DNA of 64,000 bases. Source: Epiperipatus broadwayi. Its lineage: Eukaryota; Onychophora; Udeonychophora; Euonychophora; Peripatidae. Each line of letters starts with the position of its first letter. Positions within the stretch are counted from its first letter, which is position 1. Under the pieces are notes generated by a model. The model saw only the letters and a program-made list of their open reading frames with translations. It did not search any database and was not told the origin of the DNA. Position numbers and translations under genes: made by a program. Location: positions 2,137,001 to 2,201,000 of the forward strand of contig JAQFVV010006294.1 in NCBI GenBank assembly GCA_028023455.1, read 5' to 3'. Shown here one piece after another: positions 23,724 through 34,694 of the stretch.

Positions 23724-24960
23724 TCAACTTTGTTCACATGAATTTCACATGCCTAATCTATCCACTAATCTAATTTTCTGCCTTAGAAAAAAACTCAAAA
23801 GCTTTCACCCATCAGTAAATGACTGTGTCTTATCACACTGGAGGATATTGATCAAAAAATATTTGCAAGAATTATTCTTACACAACTAAATGACCTTATC
23901 CTCCCTAAACTTTGCTCATCACATTATGCTGCTAAAACCTTCCAAGCATTTCAATCTATTCTATTAGCACAGGAGTCAATATTATATGCAAAACAAAATA
24001 AATTACATCACATGCCAGGTTATTTTAAGGCTGCTTTTGATTTAGTAAACTGGGAATATGTATATAACACATTAAGAAAACTTCTGCTTAGCCATACACA
24101 TCTAATCACCACCATAAAAAAATCTTACCAACTTATCCATCAAACTAAAAAATTACATGTGCCCCTCTTCTCCTTTTACATCAAGCCAATATATTCCACA
24201 AAGCTCACCATTTGCTTCACTATTATTTGAAATATATATAGAATTTCATGATCAAAGAGACTGAGCAGTGCTCAGGTCTCCTTCTTCCTCATCTTGGTCC
24301 TACTGTTAAAGTGACATCTTTTGTTAATGTTGCCCTGATAATCTTCAGAGACCTAAAAAATATTCCTCTCATTCTTCATATTCTGAACAAATTTGAAACC
24401 CTGACAGGAGCCATTAACAGGAAAATCAAACAAATTTTATATCAAGCTAAGAACTAACCCAGCCAAAAAGGATAAACCACGTATGCTTTTACCATATGTA
24501 CCTACTTTGGCTAAAAAAACTCATTAAAACACTCTCAACAGATTTCAATTTAAGCTTTCACAATTCATACCTGACCAAATCCCTCAGACTGTTTACAAAA
24601 TTACATGCTCCATATTAGCTGTGGTGTAGCATATTATGGAAAAACATGAGCTACAATCACTACCAGAGTATCACAACATCAATACTTATATAATAGAGCA
24701 AGAAACAAAGCTGAAGGTAGCTCAATATTTTTTGAAAGATCCACAGTCCACATTTTCGAACCTATCACTGCTGAAAAGGTTTGCACTGAGCACAATGACA
24801 CTAAGTGCAAATAAAGGAAGTGTGCTTTATAGCAGAAAACCCCAACTCCATTAATAGGAAAGATGCTTGCTTCTCCATTTTGAAAAAATGGGTGGTCTAG
24901 GTATTTGCATACATCTTTATTAGACAAGCTAGCAACAAACATTATTATTATAAGCAATTC
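23724..24960 (+). pseudogene. LINE 1 ORF2, reverse transcriptase and C-terminal part
   Basis: Resumes after the foldback. Conserved RT blocks can be read across frames: KAAFDLVNWEYVY at about 24027-24065 (the block carrying the first catalytic Asp), SPFASLLFEIYIE at about 24200-24242 (the LSPLLF.LYIE block), a damaged metal-binding loop near 24320, then FETLTGAINRKI at about 24388-24423 (post-catalytic thumb-side block) and GGLGI near 24890, typical of the region after RT in L1-like elements. Many stops. The element ends or is truncated where minus-strand LINE 2 sequence begins. Confidence 0.65.
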
Positions 24961-24969
24961 CTCTGATTA

Positions 24970-25375
24970 TTAAAGATGTTTCCCAAATATATGCCTCAAT
25001 AAAAAAAATTTTTCTTTTCTTTCCCCAGCATTTATCATAATTATTTTTGATTTTTCTTCACTAAATTTAATCCCAATCTCTTTACACATCCTTGTGCACA
25101 TCTTCAGCATATCTTCCCTACTTTCTGTGCACAAGAAGATATCAAGAGCAAATAAAAGACCTGATAATGTATACACTCCCTTGCCATTTATTAATGGTAT
25201 TTCTACTCCTCTTCCTAGTCTTTCTATTTTTCTATCCATTTCTGTCAAATATAACAAGAACAAAATAGGTAACATAGGGGCATCCTTGCCTTAGTCCCCC
25301 ATTCTTAACTCTAACTGGTTCTATTTTTTTTCTAATTGACATGTATGCTATTAATATAAATAATTGAGCTGCCCA
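24970..25375 (-). pseudogene. LINE 2 reverse transcriptase fragment, mutated catalytic site
   Basis: Minus frame carrying LRQGCP (about 25285-25300) and, in the 101-codon open frame 24970-25275, FALDIFLCTES where the RT signature FADDIFL is expected, then GIKFSEEKSKI and NAGER. The change of the first catalytic Asp to Leu makes the enzyme dead. The same domain in better condition is at 47440-47720. Both 5' and 3' ends are missing. Confidence 0.7.
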
Positions 25376-25690
25376 CTAGTTGTTGTGTTTGATCATTTTT
25401 TTCAATATGAATATGTATGCATGTTACTGTACTCTTAAGATTTTATGTAGATAAGTTTTTTGAACAGTTTCAGACAGAGGAATGAATATTAAATCAGTCA
25501 AGCTATTTATTGCAAAATAATTTAAAATGACTGATATTTTAATTTTTAGAGCAATGAGATGTGACCATGTTCTTATAGCAAAAATTATTGAACACTATAG
25601 CTAGAGGTAAATAATATTTCATATATAGGCATTTTAATATTACTTTATTTATAAATAATATTAAACACTATAATATATAATAAAACAAAA
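25376..25690. other. AT-rich spacer
   Basis: No feature supported. Confidence 0.4.
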
Positions 25691-25868
25691 CACTGGAATT
25701 AACTCTACAATTTTCAATATACCAATTTTATAAATAAATAACTGACAGCTATAATTAACTTGCAGCATGACAGCCATTTTTATTCAAGATGGCAGTCATA
25801 CTGTAATCTATTTACAGCTGTTAATAATTTATATATTGGTATATTGAAAATTGTAGTTAATTCTAGTA
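25691..25868. mobile_element. Imperfect palindrome, foldback/MITE-like
   Basis: The left arm (GGAATTAACTCTACAATTTT..., 25695 on) is the reverse complement of the right arm ending ...AAAATTGTAGTTAATTCT. The centre is near 25785, where ATGACAGCCATTTTTA and GATGGCAGTCAT meet. No target duplication identified. Confidence 0.6.
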
Positions 25869-26194
25869 TTTTTAATTTACTTATAAAAATTTGCCGAGTA
25901 TTCCCATTAAATTTCTATTATTTAAGTATATAGATATTATCATATGTCTTATCATTAAAGGAATTAATTAAATATTTATCTAACATTAATAATAAAATTC
26001 ATGATGATTCAGATGTTTGAAATCATGACCAAGCTGGCTAATGACAGTTTTTTTATGGTGTGTGAAACTGTAGTAGTTATATTCATGGCTTACGTTCGAG
26101 TAAGTAGGTATTATGTTAATTTCTAAAATCTTATTTCATATTTATCTAAATAGAAATATGCTTCCATGCTCTCTTTTGTTAAAATTTTGTAGCT

Positions 26195-26272
26195 CTTTAT
26201 TATTATTATTATTATTATTGCTAATAATAATTAGTAGTAGTAGTGGTACTAATAGTAGTAGTACTAGCCATG
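26195..26272 (+). repeat. Compound TTA / TAG microsatellite
   Basis: (TTA)n from about 26197 grades into TAG/AGT repeats to 26272. The frame at 26113-26298 is translated microsatellite and not a gene. Confidence 0.7.
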
Positions 26273-26340
26273 ATAGCGGTAGCAACATCTATCCGTAAGT
26301 AAATAAAGTCTAAAGTAGATACAAAAGGTTAGAAATATAT

Positions 26341-27040
26341 TAAAACAGACAAAATTCTCCATACGTAGTGCCACTCATTGCAAGCCAGAGTAATCAATGG
26401 ATGTCAAAAGGTTTGTTTATAAACTAGTCTGAAGATATTGGATGAGTAGGTACTAGATAGGGATTTTATGCACAAGCCTTCTGGCTTCCATTGATTACTC
26501 TGGCTGCAATGAGTGGCACTAATGTGTGGAGAGTTTTGCCTGTTTTAATAACAGTTATGAGCAAGCATAAGAAACAGTGACGATGTGATGTTTAGTGGTT
26601 TAACACCAATCCTGCCTAATTAGATAGTGGTGGCTATGGTTATTAAAGAACCAAAGACACCAAAATGTATAGGTACTGAACTGAGTTCAGACCTATATGA
26701 CTATATAAGCTAATGAGCTTGGATTGAAAATATTGTTTTCAATTTTATTCTCATAGTTTTGTAGTTAAGTAGAGATAAAAGATGGCTGCTGGAGGGTTGC
26801 CTCAGACCCTAAGATCTAGGTGCAGTGTTCTCAGATCCAAAGCTCCTCACTGCCGAAGGCCACAAGCCAGAAACTAGTCTGGGAATATTGGATGAGTAGG
26901 CACTAGATAGGGATTGTATGCACAAGCCTTCTGGCATCCAATGATTACTCTGGCTTGCAATGAGTAGCACTACTGTATGGAGAGTTTTGTCTGTTTTAAT
27001 AACAGTTGTGAGCAAGCATAAGAAACAGTGATCATGTGAT
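26341..27040. mobile_element. HHR family B element with exact 14-bp target duplication
   Basis: GGTTAGAAATATAT occurs at 26327-26340 and 27041-27054. The 700-bp insertion starts with an inverted end of the unit (26341-26413, ACAAAATTCTCCATAC...) and then runs into plus-strand unit sequence: a partial hammerhead 3' side at about 26420, the unit end GGAGAGTTTTGCC, the middle (GTTTAACACCAATCCTGCC...GCTAATGAGCTT) and a second hammerhead at 26835-26893. The insertion ends within the unit, not at a ribozyme cleavage site. No coding potential. Confidence 0.85.
26835..26893 (+). ncRNA. Hammerhead motif, family B, core damaged
   Basis: Core CTGCCGA at 26850-26856 (A6 and U7 replaced), stem II GGC/GCC, GAAAC, stem III ACTAGT, cleavable C and stem I (ATCCAA at 26835 paired with TTGGAT at 26888). 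A6 is invariant in active hammerheads, so this copy should be dead. Confidence 0.65.
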
Positions 27041-27054
27041 GGTTAGAAATATAT

Positions 27055-27871
27055 ATTGCAGTGAAACAAACTAATATGTAAAGAACAAATACACTCAGGT
27101 GTAAGACATGCTGAACTTTTTATGATGCAATCTTTTTTTTTTCTACAATAAATGAAAGGCTTTAATACATACTTTGCCTAACTATAACTCTCCAAAGTAT
27201 TTTAGACAATTGACATTGCATTTCTAAGAATATGTTTAAGATAATTTTTGTAAGGTGAGTCTACCTTTCCTACAAAAACCATGTTCAAATTTATTATAAT
27301 CAGTGCTCATTATTTGGATTACATAGCTAATCCAACAAATGTTTATAATCACACATCCAACATCACTACATTTAACAAATAAAGAACACATCAATAACTT
27401 TTGTGATCTTACCTTATATTTATAGCTATCATGGAGTATTCCTAAGTAAAAATTTTCTGCAGTCTTTCTTTATGAAATGGTGAATAGAGATTTATGTATT
27501 TTTTTAATAAAATATTTTTGACAGAATAATAATCCTACATACAACTAATTTAATTAAAGTAGTTATATCATTATGAGAAAATATTTCTTTTAATTTATTA
27601 ATGGGATGGCAGCACAATGGAATCTTTGTTGAACCTCAATGTCCAAATCTTCCTTTATGTCTAAAATGATATCAATATATTTAATTTAGCTCACATCCAT
27701 GACATAATGAACTGGAACCTGAAAATATGGATTTTTTTATTTTGATGCATCTTAAAGTTTCCTTCATAGAATCACCTAAATGTTTGTCTAAAGATCACTA
27801 TCTTAAAAATAAAAACAAAGTTGGGACTTGTAATATATTTTTTTGTATTTATTTTTTTTATTTAAAATGAA
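27055..27871. other. AT-rich spacer
   Basis: No feature supported. Confidence 0.4.

Positions 27872-27908
<37 letters not shown>
27872..27908 (+). repeat. Homopolymer run of 37 G
   Basis: An uninterrupted run of G in otherwise AT-rich DNA. The true length may differ, because long homopolymers are error-prone in assemblies. It could form G-quadruplex. Confidence 0.9.
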
Positions 27909-27909
<1 letters not shown>

Positions 27910-28009
27910 AAAATTAAATATTATTTTGTATGTGATAAATAAATCTTTTATGTGTTAATTTCTGGCAGTGGTTTTATTCCTTATATTTAAGATATAAAAT
28001 TTATAGATT

Positions 28010-28215
28010 TTTATCTCTGCGTCTCCGCTGAGCTAGTGACTTGGGCTAACGATCGGAATATTTAAATAAAGTGGAATCTTAACAGCGCGTATCTGCCTAC
28101 TCTATAAATTTTTCTAGGTTTAAATGCCTAGATGGCGCCTTGTAGTGCAGATATTGTTTATGCGGTTAGATGCGATCTTCACTTGCATTTCGATCGTTAT
28201 AATATATATATATCT
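28010..28215 (+). repeat. Direct-repeat partner 1 (GC-richer, ~190 bp)
   Basis: GAGCTAGTGACTTGGGCT, AACAGCG.GTATCTGCC, TACTCTATAAATTT and GATGGCGCC are matched in order at 30535-30670. The spacing of ~2.5 kb would fit LTRs of a small element, but the outer ends do not show TG...CA and no duplication was found, so it may just be a dispersed repeat. Confidence 0.5.
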
Positions 28216-28279
28216 ATTTAATAATTTTAAATATTTTGCATTTCCTATAATAATACTTTCTTATTTTTAAGAAGTTAAA

Positions 28280-28490
28280 ACAGTAACAACTCTTTCCATG
28301 CAATACTGCCGCCTATGCAAACCATAGTAATCTTTGGCTGCTAGAAGGTTTGTGCACTAAAATCCCTATCTAGTGCCTACTCATCTATTGATTACAAAGG
28401 CTTGCATTGTGTGGCAATCCTGTATGGAGAGAGTTGCTATTGTTTTGGCTTGTGTAAGCATAAGAAATGTTGTTTATGTGATGTTTTGGT
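28280..28490. mobile_element. Short HHR family B foldback remnant without ribozyme
   Basis: Inverted family B end (CAACTCTTTCCATGCAATACTGCC..., 28289 on) followed directly by the plus end (ATTGATTACAAAGGCTTGC...CTGTATGGAGAGAGTT...GCATAAGAAATG). The junction at about 28386 skips the whole hammerhead and middle, giving a compact palindrome of unit ends. Confidence 0.65.
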
Positions 28491-30240
28491 AGTTAAGAAG
28501 AAGCAGTATAATATGAATATACTTAGTTGGACAACCAATTAATTTTACACATAGTTGCAAATATATGTGATTAATATTAATCAAAGATCTCAAACAAATC
28601 ATATTTATATTGTGACAGGATATATATATGCATTACATTTAAATTTTAATACTTAACTTTTTTGTAAATTTCTAATACTGAATTTAAAGCACAAACGTTC
28701 AAAATGCACAAATAACGAATTATTAATTTATTAATATGTTTAATTTAAATATTGAAATAAAATAAGCTTAAAAAAAATTATAGAATCGAAACAAAGATTC
28801 TAATCTTTAAATAATATGTAATAAAAAAAGCCTTTTGATTTTTAAAAAAAAAAATAAAGAGTTTTGATTTTAAAAATGAAAATTACAAACAGATCCTTAG
28901 GGCAAAATGACCATTGAAAAGATGATTACGAAATAGATAAGAGTTCCCGTCCAAAGATATGGAAACAAACAGTGGAAAAATCTACCTAGCCACAAACCCA
29001 AAATCTACTTGGATAAATCCAATGAACCAATGGAATACAGACATGGAATGTTTGATGAATCCTGCATTCCAGAGATAAGGTCCCTTAGGACTATAAAAAG
29101 AAAATCCAAAACAATAATTAATTAGAGAGAATCAGAAAATTAAAATTTTGATTTCATTCGTATTTGCTAAAAGTAGAAATAAATATTTTAAAAGTTATCG
29201 CCGTCACCAAAAATGTAATCAGCTTCATCGTGCTTCCTTCGGTGCGGCTGGCCGAAGGCACCTTTCATTTCTATGGATCCCAAGATCGAACCATGGATCC
29301 CGTCTTCAGAAATCATCATAAGTCTTCATAGATCTTCATCACAAAGGAATGAGCTCAGACAAAGGAAAGTATAATTTATAAATAATTGAAATATGAAATA
29401 TAAACTCTTAAATTTAAAATCTTCGAACTTTATTTAAACTTTCTTTCCTGAACAAACCTGAACTTTATCTTTTATAAACTTTGCCATTTTTCTGATCAAA
29501 AGTTAACGTAATCTCTTAAAATATATATATATTTATTCATGTTTAATAAAGATCTGTTTGTAATGGGGCTGGGGCTTGCTATTGCAAATGAATTTAAAGA
29601 TGAAAATACTTATCGTTGTTTGTGCATTATTAAATTTTAAAAATAGTATTTGTAAGAAAAAAAATACTAAGTTAAATATAATGTGTCATTTTAAAATGAT
29701 TTAAAACCGTAAATTAAAGATTTTTTTTTTAGAAATAAATTAATAAAATGATTTAAATGTTAGTTGAGTGTAGGTGGCTGCTCGACTTGTTTAAATATAT
29801 GTTAATTTAAAAAGGGTTTTGATTTCGGACTATTTGTTTCATACTTGTGTTAATGCTGGTGGAGAGATATATGGACATTTATATCAATGTAATGTGAAGT
29901 GTGTTAGCACCTAGGGCAACGAGTCCAACTGAATGCATGACCCCAAAGAGGTAGTCATATCGTTGAAATGGACATAGATGTATTTCCTGCACCATTGCCC
30001 ATTCCAGCTCTATGGATTGAGAAGATAAGTCGGCAAGATAGGACCACTCTCCCATCCATACGTAGCATTTTTCTCTTTATATTACGTGCATGATTCCTTC
30101 ACCAGATAGAAGTACATTCCTATACTGGTTGAAGCTCATGTTTTCTCCAATAATGTCACGCTGTTCAGATGCACATTTCTGTTGGCATGATTCTGTGCTA
30201 ACATGTTCACATTGCATTGGTTGCTGATATATATCTGGTA
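28491..30240. other. Spacer with weak repeat-like signals
   Basis: ATTACAAACAGATC near 28886 has an inverted partner near 29548-29562, possibly terminal repeats of a ~680-bp element, with no flanking duplication. A 7-bp hairpin CCTTCGG/CCGAAGG lies at 29232-29254. On minus, ACATTTTTGGTGACGGCG near 29204-29221 looks like the end of an LTR plus primer-binding site, but nothing else supports that. No gene. Confidence 0.25.
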
Positions 30241-30320
30241 GTGAGCGTTGGTGTGGCTGCGGACTTTTAACCTGGAATCAAATGTTCGAAGATCTTTTAA
30301 ATGCGTTGTCTGGGTAGCTC
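30241..30320 (+). other. Weak tRNA-like segment
   Basis: GTTGGTGTGGCTGCGG then, 25 nt on, ATGTTCGAAGATC resembles spaced A and B boxes, but I cannot pair a cloverleaf. Listed as a possible SINE head only. Confidence 0.2.
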
Positions 30321-30519
30321 ATCTATACTCAACATTTCTAAGATTAAAATTAAAACAAATAAAAATAATAATGAAACAAAACAATTTTTTTATATATATA
30401 ATTTTTTTTAAGTTGCGTGTTGTTATATATACGTAAATAAAATCTTGTGTGTTATTACTACTGACAGTGATTGCTTTTTTTTATTCTTTATTATTAAAAA
30501 ATATATTTAATAAATGTTT

Positions 30520-30675
30520 TAAACCTCTGCTACTTCATGAGCTAGTGACTTGGGCTGATGGTCGTGATTTTAACAGCGTGTATCTGCCTACTCTATAAAT
30601 TTTCTAGGTGGCGCCCTCTGTAGCCCAGATACGGTAAGGCTGGATATTTCACTTCTTTCCCGACTATTATAATAT
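30520..30675 (+). repeat. Direct-repeat partner 2
   Basis: Matches the 28010-28215 repeat (GAGCTAGTGACTTGGGCT at 30540, TATCTGCCTACTCTATAAAT at 30579), with a ~20-nt deletion in this copy. Confidence 0.5.
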
Positions 30676-31970
30676 ACCATAAAAACCAATAGCTAATTAA
30701 TCATATGTAAATCATATCACTACAGCTCATGTGTTTAAGTAGACTAATAGAATATGGTTTACTTAAGCATGTGAACTATAATGATATAGAAAAATAAAAT
30801 TGAGTTATTTCAAATGTTTAATAGCCTCTAACAGAGATTTAAAATTTATATCTAGGCTAAAAGAATCTCTACCTTAATAAATGATTAGTAATAATCAGTA
30901 ATGTAGCAAACTGAAGTCGATGGTATCAATGTTTGTAAGTGCAGTAAGTTTGATACATGTAAATCAAAAACCACTTCTTCATGTTCCAAATCCTATTAAA
31001 TTTTTGGCATTCACTCATCTCAGATTGAAAGGAATTCACCCAATAAAATATTTGAAGATATTTTCACTATAGTGAGTAATAATAATATTTTGTGATAGTT
31101 TTTTAATGCTTTTTATTCCTTTTATTATTATAAATTATAATAATAGAAAGTAGACCCCCTTCATCCAATAACATTTTGAAGCTACTATGTTTCTATTATA
31201 TTTTTCTACAGCCTGACTATTTTTTAAATTACAAAGAGTTGTTTTAACTTCAATAAATTGAGCATCATTGTCCAAATCTAAATGAGTAAGAGATCTGATA
31301 TACACTTCACTAAAAAGGTCAACTGAATTTTTGTATTCAAAATATGTTTGCCATATCAGTCATTGATTTAAAATAATTATATTATTTTTTAGACTTATAT
31401 TATTTTTAAAAATCTTTTTCTTTTAGACTTAGTTCAGTTATAAATGTATAAAATTCCAATATACGTTTCCTTTAAAAAATACAAAAACAACCCTCAACAT
31501 TTTAATTATTTTCTATAATTTTTGTCAAGGCGGAATTAAGCTGTTGTATAAAATAAAAATATATAAATCAAAAAATATCAAAAATATGTGTATATAAAAT
31601 GTAGCAACAAATATAAAGAATAAATACTTTATAAAAGTTAATTTTCTTTATTTTTTTTTAAGAGAGTGAAAATATTAATATTACAAGGATCTATCTTTAT
31701 GAAGACATTATTACATAAAATAATTTATTTATATAGTTCTATTATCAATATGTAATTACACATAATAATAAAAACAGCTGTCCTATTTAGTTTAGAGTTG
31801 TGGAAGGATTAAATAGATTTGGTTTTTAATTATATAATTCCTTATCATGATAGGATTTAATTAGAGTAAATTTGCAACAAGGTAGGAAGTAATTATAACA
31901 GGTTTTTTTTTTAATTATATATTGATAAGAGGAATTATATATATATATAATTTTTAGTTAGCTTTATATA
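30676..31970. other. AT-rich spacer
   Basis: No feature supported. Confidence 0.4.
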
Positions 31971-32120
31971 TGTAAATAAATCATTTTTTTATAGCGCGAT
32001 GTTTGTAAACTGTAATATTTAACACAGCATTACGCTGTTGCACATGCATATGCGCTTTGAAGATTTTAACTATAAATGAATGAATACTAACACTCAAACA
32101 CATAATAATGTCTTTAAAAA
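31971..32120 (+). mobile_element. Family C fragment
   Basis: GTAAATAAATCATTTTTTTATAGCGCGA, AAACTGTAAT, GCATTACGCTGTTGCACATGC, GCGCTTTG.AGATTTTAACTATAAATGA and AACACATAATAATGTCTTT follow the order of the family C arm at 23441-23590. Only one arm is present, so there is no foldback here. Confidence 0.65.
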
Positions 32121-32829
32121 AGTAGGTTTTTGTAGTATTAATAACTTCATTCTCTATTTTTAAAAAAAAAAGAAAATTAACTTTTTGTAACATTGTAGCT
32201 TGTATTTGTTGCTGTATTTTATATGCGTGTGTTTTTGCTATTTTTTGATTGTATAGTTTTGGGTGGTAAGTGTTCTATACTTAGTTTTTGTTTCTCCTTT
32301 GTTCTACTATATGGAGCCACTGAAGCCATATTGTAAAAACTAATTGATAAATTGAAAATTAAGCATATTTGATATTGATGCTTATTTAAAGATGTAAATA
32401 GTGTGACATAGATTTTTGTAAAGTAATCTAAAAATAAATACATATATAGTGGAACATAGGTTTTTACTTTTGCAATGTTTATCTGTATTTAAATACTTTA
32501 AAAAAAAATTCCTATGAATTAATCTTAAGTGACCATACATACTGATTTTACCAGTACAGTGCTGTTTTTCTGGCCATTGGTCCTGATTAGTTGTCAAATG
32601 TAACCAGTAGAGTTTATTGTTTATTAAAATCATTTTGTTCTAATGCTACGCTTAATTCCTTTGTTACATTCTTCACTTAAAGATAGTCTGTAATATTTTT
32701 TCAATTTATATTCTACAATAGTGATTATATTCATGTTGTCTGAGCTATTTCAAATGTCCCTGTTTTAAATTTGTAAAAAATGGTAACCTTAATTAATCTA
32801 CAAATTGTTACCTAATTGCAAAAATTAAG
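32121..32829. other. AT-rich spacer
   Basis: Overlapping short minus frames here show no family signature. Nothing else supported. Confidence 0.4.
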
Positions 32830-32991
32830 CACTTACATGTACATCACATGATCACCATCTCATGCTAGCACATAACTGTTAGTAAACAGGCAAAAAACTC
32901 TCCATACAGTAGTGTCACCTTGTGCTAACCAGAGTAATCAATGGATGCCAGAAGGCTTGTGCATAAAATCCCTATCTAGTGCCTACTCATC

Positions 32992-33030
32992 CAATATTCC
33001 CAGACTAGTTTCTGGCTTATGGCCTTCATC
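32992..33030 (-). ncRNA. Truncated hammerhead, family B inverted arm
   Basis: On minus GATGAAGGCC, ATAAGCC, AGAAACTAGTC and TGGGAATATTGGATG are present, but the first bases of the core and the 5' strand of stem I are missing at the inversion junction at about 33030. Confidence 0.6.
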
Positions 33031-33206
33031 AAAATGTATGGGTGCTGAATTGAGTTCAGACTCATATGACTATATAAGCTATTGAGCTTAGATTGAAAAC
33101 ATTATTGTTTTCAATTTCATTCTCATAGTTTTGTAGTGAAGTAGAGATAAGAGGTGGCTGCTGGCGGGTTGCATTGGATCCAAAGATCTAGGTGCAGTGC
33201 TCTCAG

Positions 33207-33265
33207 ATCCAAGGCTCCTCATTGATGAAGGCCATAAGCCAGAAACTAGTCTGGGGATATTGGAT
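33207..33265 (+). ncRNA. Hammerhead, family B, C3 to T
   Basis: Core TTGATGA at 33221-33227 (invariant C3 is T), stem II GGCC/GGCC-type arm with loop ATAA, GAAAC at 33242, zero-loop stem III ACTAGT, C at 33251, stem I TGGGGA then TTGGAT paired with ATCCAA at 33207. One core substitution from canonical. Confidence 0.7.
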
Positions 33266-33658
33266 GAGTAAGTCACTAGATAGGGATTTTATGCACAAGC
33301 CTTCTGGCATCCATTGATTACTCTGGTTAGCACAAGGTGGCACTTCTATATGGAGAGTTTTTGCCTGTTTACTAACAGTTACATGCTAGCATGAGATGGT
33401 GATCATGTGATATTTAGTGGTTTAACACCAATACTGCCTAATAGGATAATGGTGGCTATGGTTGTTAAAGAGCCAAACTCACCAAAATGTATGGGTGCTG
33501 AATTGAGTTTAAACCCATATGACTATATAAGCTATTGAGCTTAGATTGAAAATATTGTGTTTTCAGTTTTATTCTCATAGTTTTGCAATGAAGTAGAGAT
33601 AAAAAGTGGCTGCTGGAGGGTTGCATTAGATCCTAAGATCTAGGTGCAGTGCTCTCAT

Positions 33659-33717
33659 ATCCAAGGTTCCTCACAGATGAAGGCCATAAGCCAGAAACTA
33701 GTCTGGGGATATTGGAG
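33659..33717 (+). ncRNA. Hammerhead, family B, U4 to A
   Basis: Core CAGATGA (U4 replaced by A), remaining motif as in the neighbouring copies, cleavable C at 33703. The outer stem I is weakened (TTGGAG). Confidence 0.65.
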
Positions 33718-34112
33718 GAGTAGTCACTAGATAGGGATTTTATGCACAAGCCTTCTGGCATCCATTGATTACTCTGGTTAGCACAAAGTGGCACTCCTAT
33801 ATCGAGAGTTTTTGCCTGTTTACTAACAGTTATGTGCTAGCATGAGATGGTGATCATGTGATATTTAGTGGTTTAACACCATTATTCTGCATAATATGAT
33901 AATGGTGGCTATGGTTGTTAAAGAGCCAAAGTCACCAAAATGTATGGGTGCTAAATTGAGTTCAGACTCATATAACTACATAAGTTATTGAGTTTAGATT
34001 GAAAATATTATTGTTTTCAATTTCATTCTCATAGTTTTGCAGTGAAGTAGAGATAAAAAATGGCTGCTGGAGAATTGCATTAGATCCTAAGATATAGGTG
34101 CAGTGCTCTCAG

Positions 34113-34171
34113 ATCCAAGGCTCCTCACTGATGAAGGCCCTAAGCCAGAAACTAGTTTGGGGATATTGGAT
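34113..34171 (+). ncRNA. Hammerhead, family B, complete core
   Basis: CTGATGA 34128-34134; stem II 34136-34138/34144-34146 with an A-A mismatch at its base; GAA 34148-34150; stem III ACTAGT 34151-34156; cleavable base 34157 is T instead of C (allowed by the NUH rule but usually slow). Stem I inner TCCTCA/TGGGGA (G-U at the third pair) and outer ATCCAA/TTGGAT with an internal loop between. Confidence 0.75.
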
Positions 34172-34310
34172 GATGAGTATGCACTAGATAGGAATTTTAT
34201 GCCCAAGCCTTCTAGCATCCATTGATTACTCTGGTTAGCACAAGGTGGCACTACTATATGGAGAGTTTTTGCCTGTTCACTTACATGTACAGTATTTCAT
34301 AATTGAAAAT

Positions 34311-34694
34311 TTAAAAAAATCTGGTATTCGTCGAATAACCACCATATCCCACTGGATGGTACCGTTTTCGCACTAAAACACATAAAAATGCCGTTTCCGT
34401 GGCCGACACGTTCAAACCCGCATTTTCTATAATACAACTTTTTTGTTGTGCTGCAGTTTGCAGGCCGCTATGTTGCATCGCAGTACAGCATGTATGTCGC
34501 ATCGCAGCAAATACATTTTCCGAATTCGCACAGTTTATAAAATGGTTACAGCTTGGTGAGAGGGTGTGTTTTTTTGAATTGGATGGAAATGTTGTTTTCA
34601 TTGCAAATGTTGACGAGATATATGTATAAAGTGAGTTGGAATTAGGTAATGCGTCAAGTAATGTACTGTTCGTAACATTCCATGAGACAAACAA
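34311..34694 (-). other. GC-richer island with overlapping open frames, unrecognised
   Basis: A ~330-bp stretch (34315-34640) that is clearly less AT-rich and contains many CG dinucleotides. It is open on minus for 127 codons and on plus for 76 codons in the overlapping stretch. The minus product is Cys/Ser/Thr-rich with no domain I recognise. It may be a host exon, a promoter-proximal CpG patch or a transposon piece. It starts about 20 bp beyond the family B target site. Confidence 0.3.

Larger units (their letters stand above)
32843..34277. mobile_element. HHR family B array, three tandem plus units, exact 13-bp target duplication
   Basis: CACTTACATGTAC at 32830-32842 and 34278-34290 bounds 1435 bp. 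The left part (32843 to about 33030) is an inverted, truncated unit ending inside its hammerhead. At 33031 the sequence switches to plus and runs through three hammerheads whose cleavage positions (33251, 33703, 34157) are 452 and 454 nt apart. The unit middle repeats GGTTTAACACCA, GGTGGCTATGG and TTGAGCTTAGATTG. If transcribed and if the ribozymes worked, ~453-nt RNAs would be released, but each ribozyme here has at least one change. The minus frame 33088-33276 is in this repeat and is not a gene. Confidence 0.85.

Noticed and set aside
24679-24957. 92-codon minus frame
   Set aside because: Antisense of the LINE 1 C-terminal region, which reads GGLGI on plus.
26113-26298. 61-codon frame rich in Leu, Ile and Ser
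   Set aside because: Translation of a TTA/TAG microsatellite.
29204-29221. LTR end plus primer-binding site (TTTGGTGACGGCG on minus)
   Set aside because: No paired LTR, no gag or pol downstream on that strand.
28886-29562. DNA transposon with ATTACAAACAGATC terminal repeats
   Set aside because: Only ~15 bp of inverted match, no target duplication, and no transposase remnant; kept as a note in the spacer entry.
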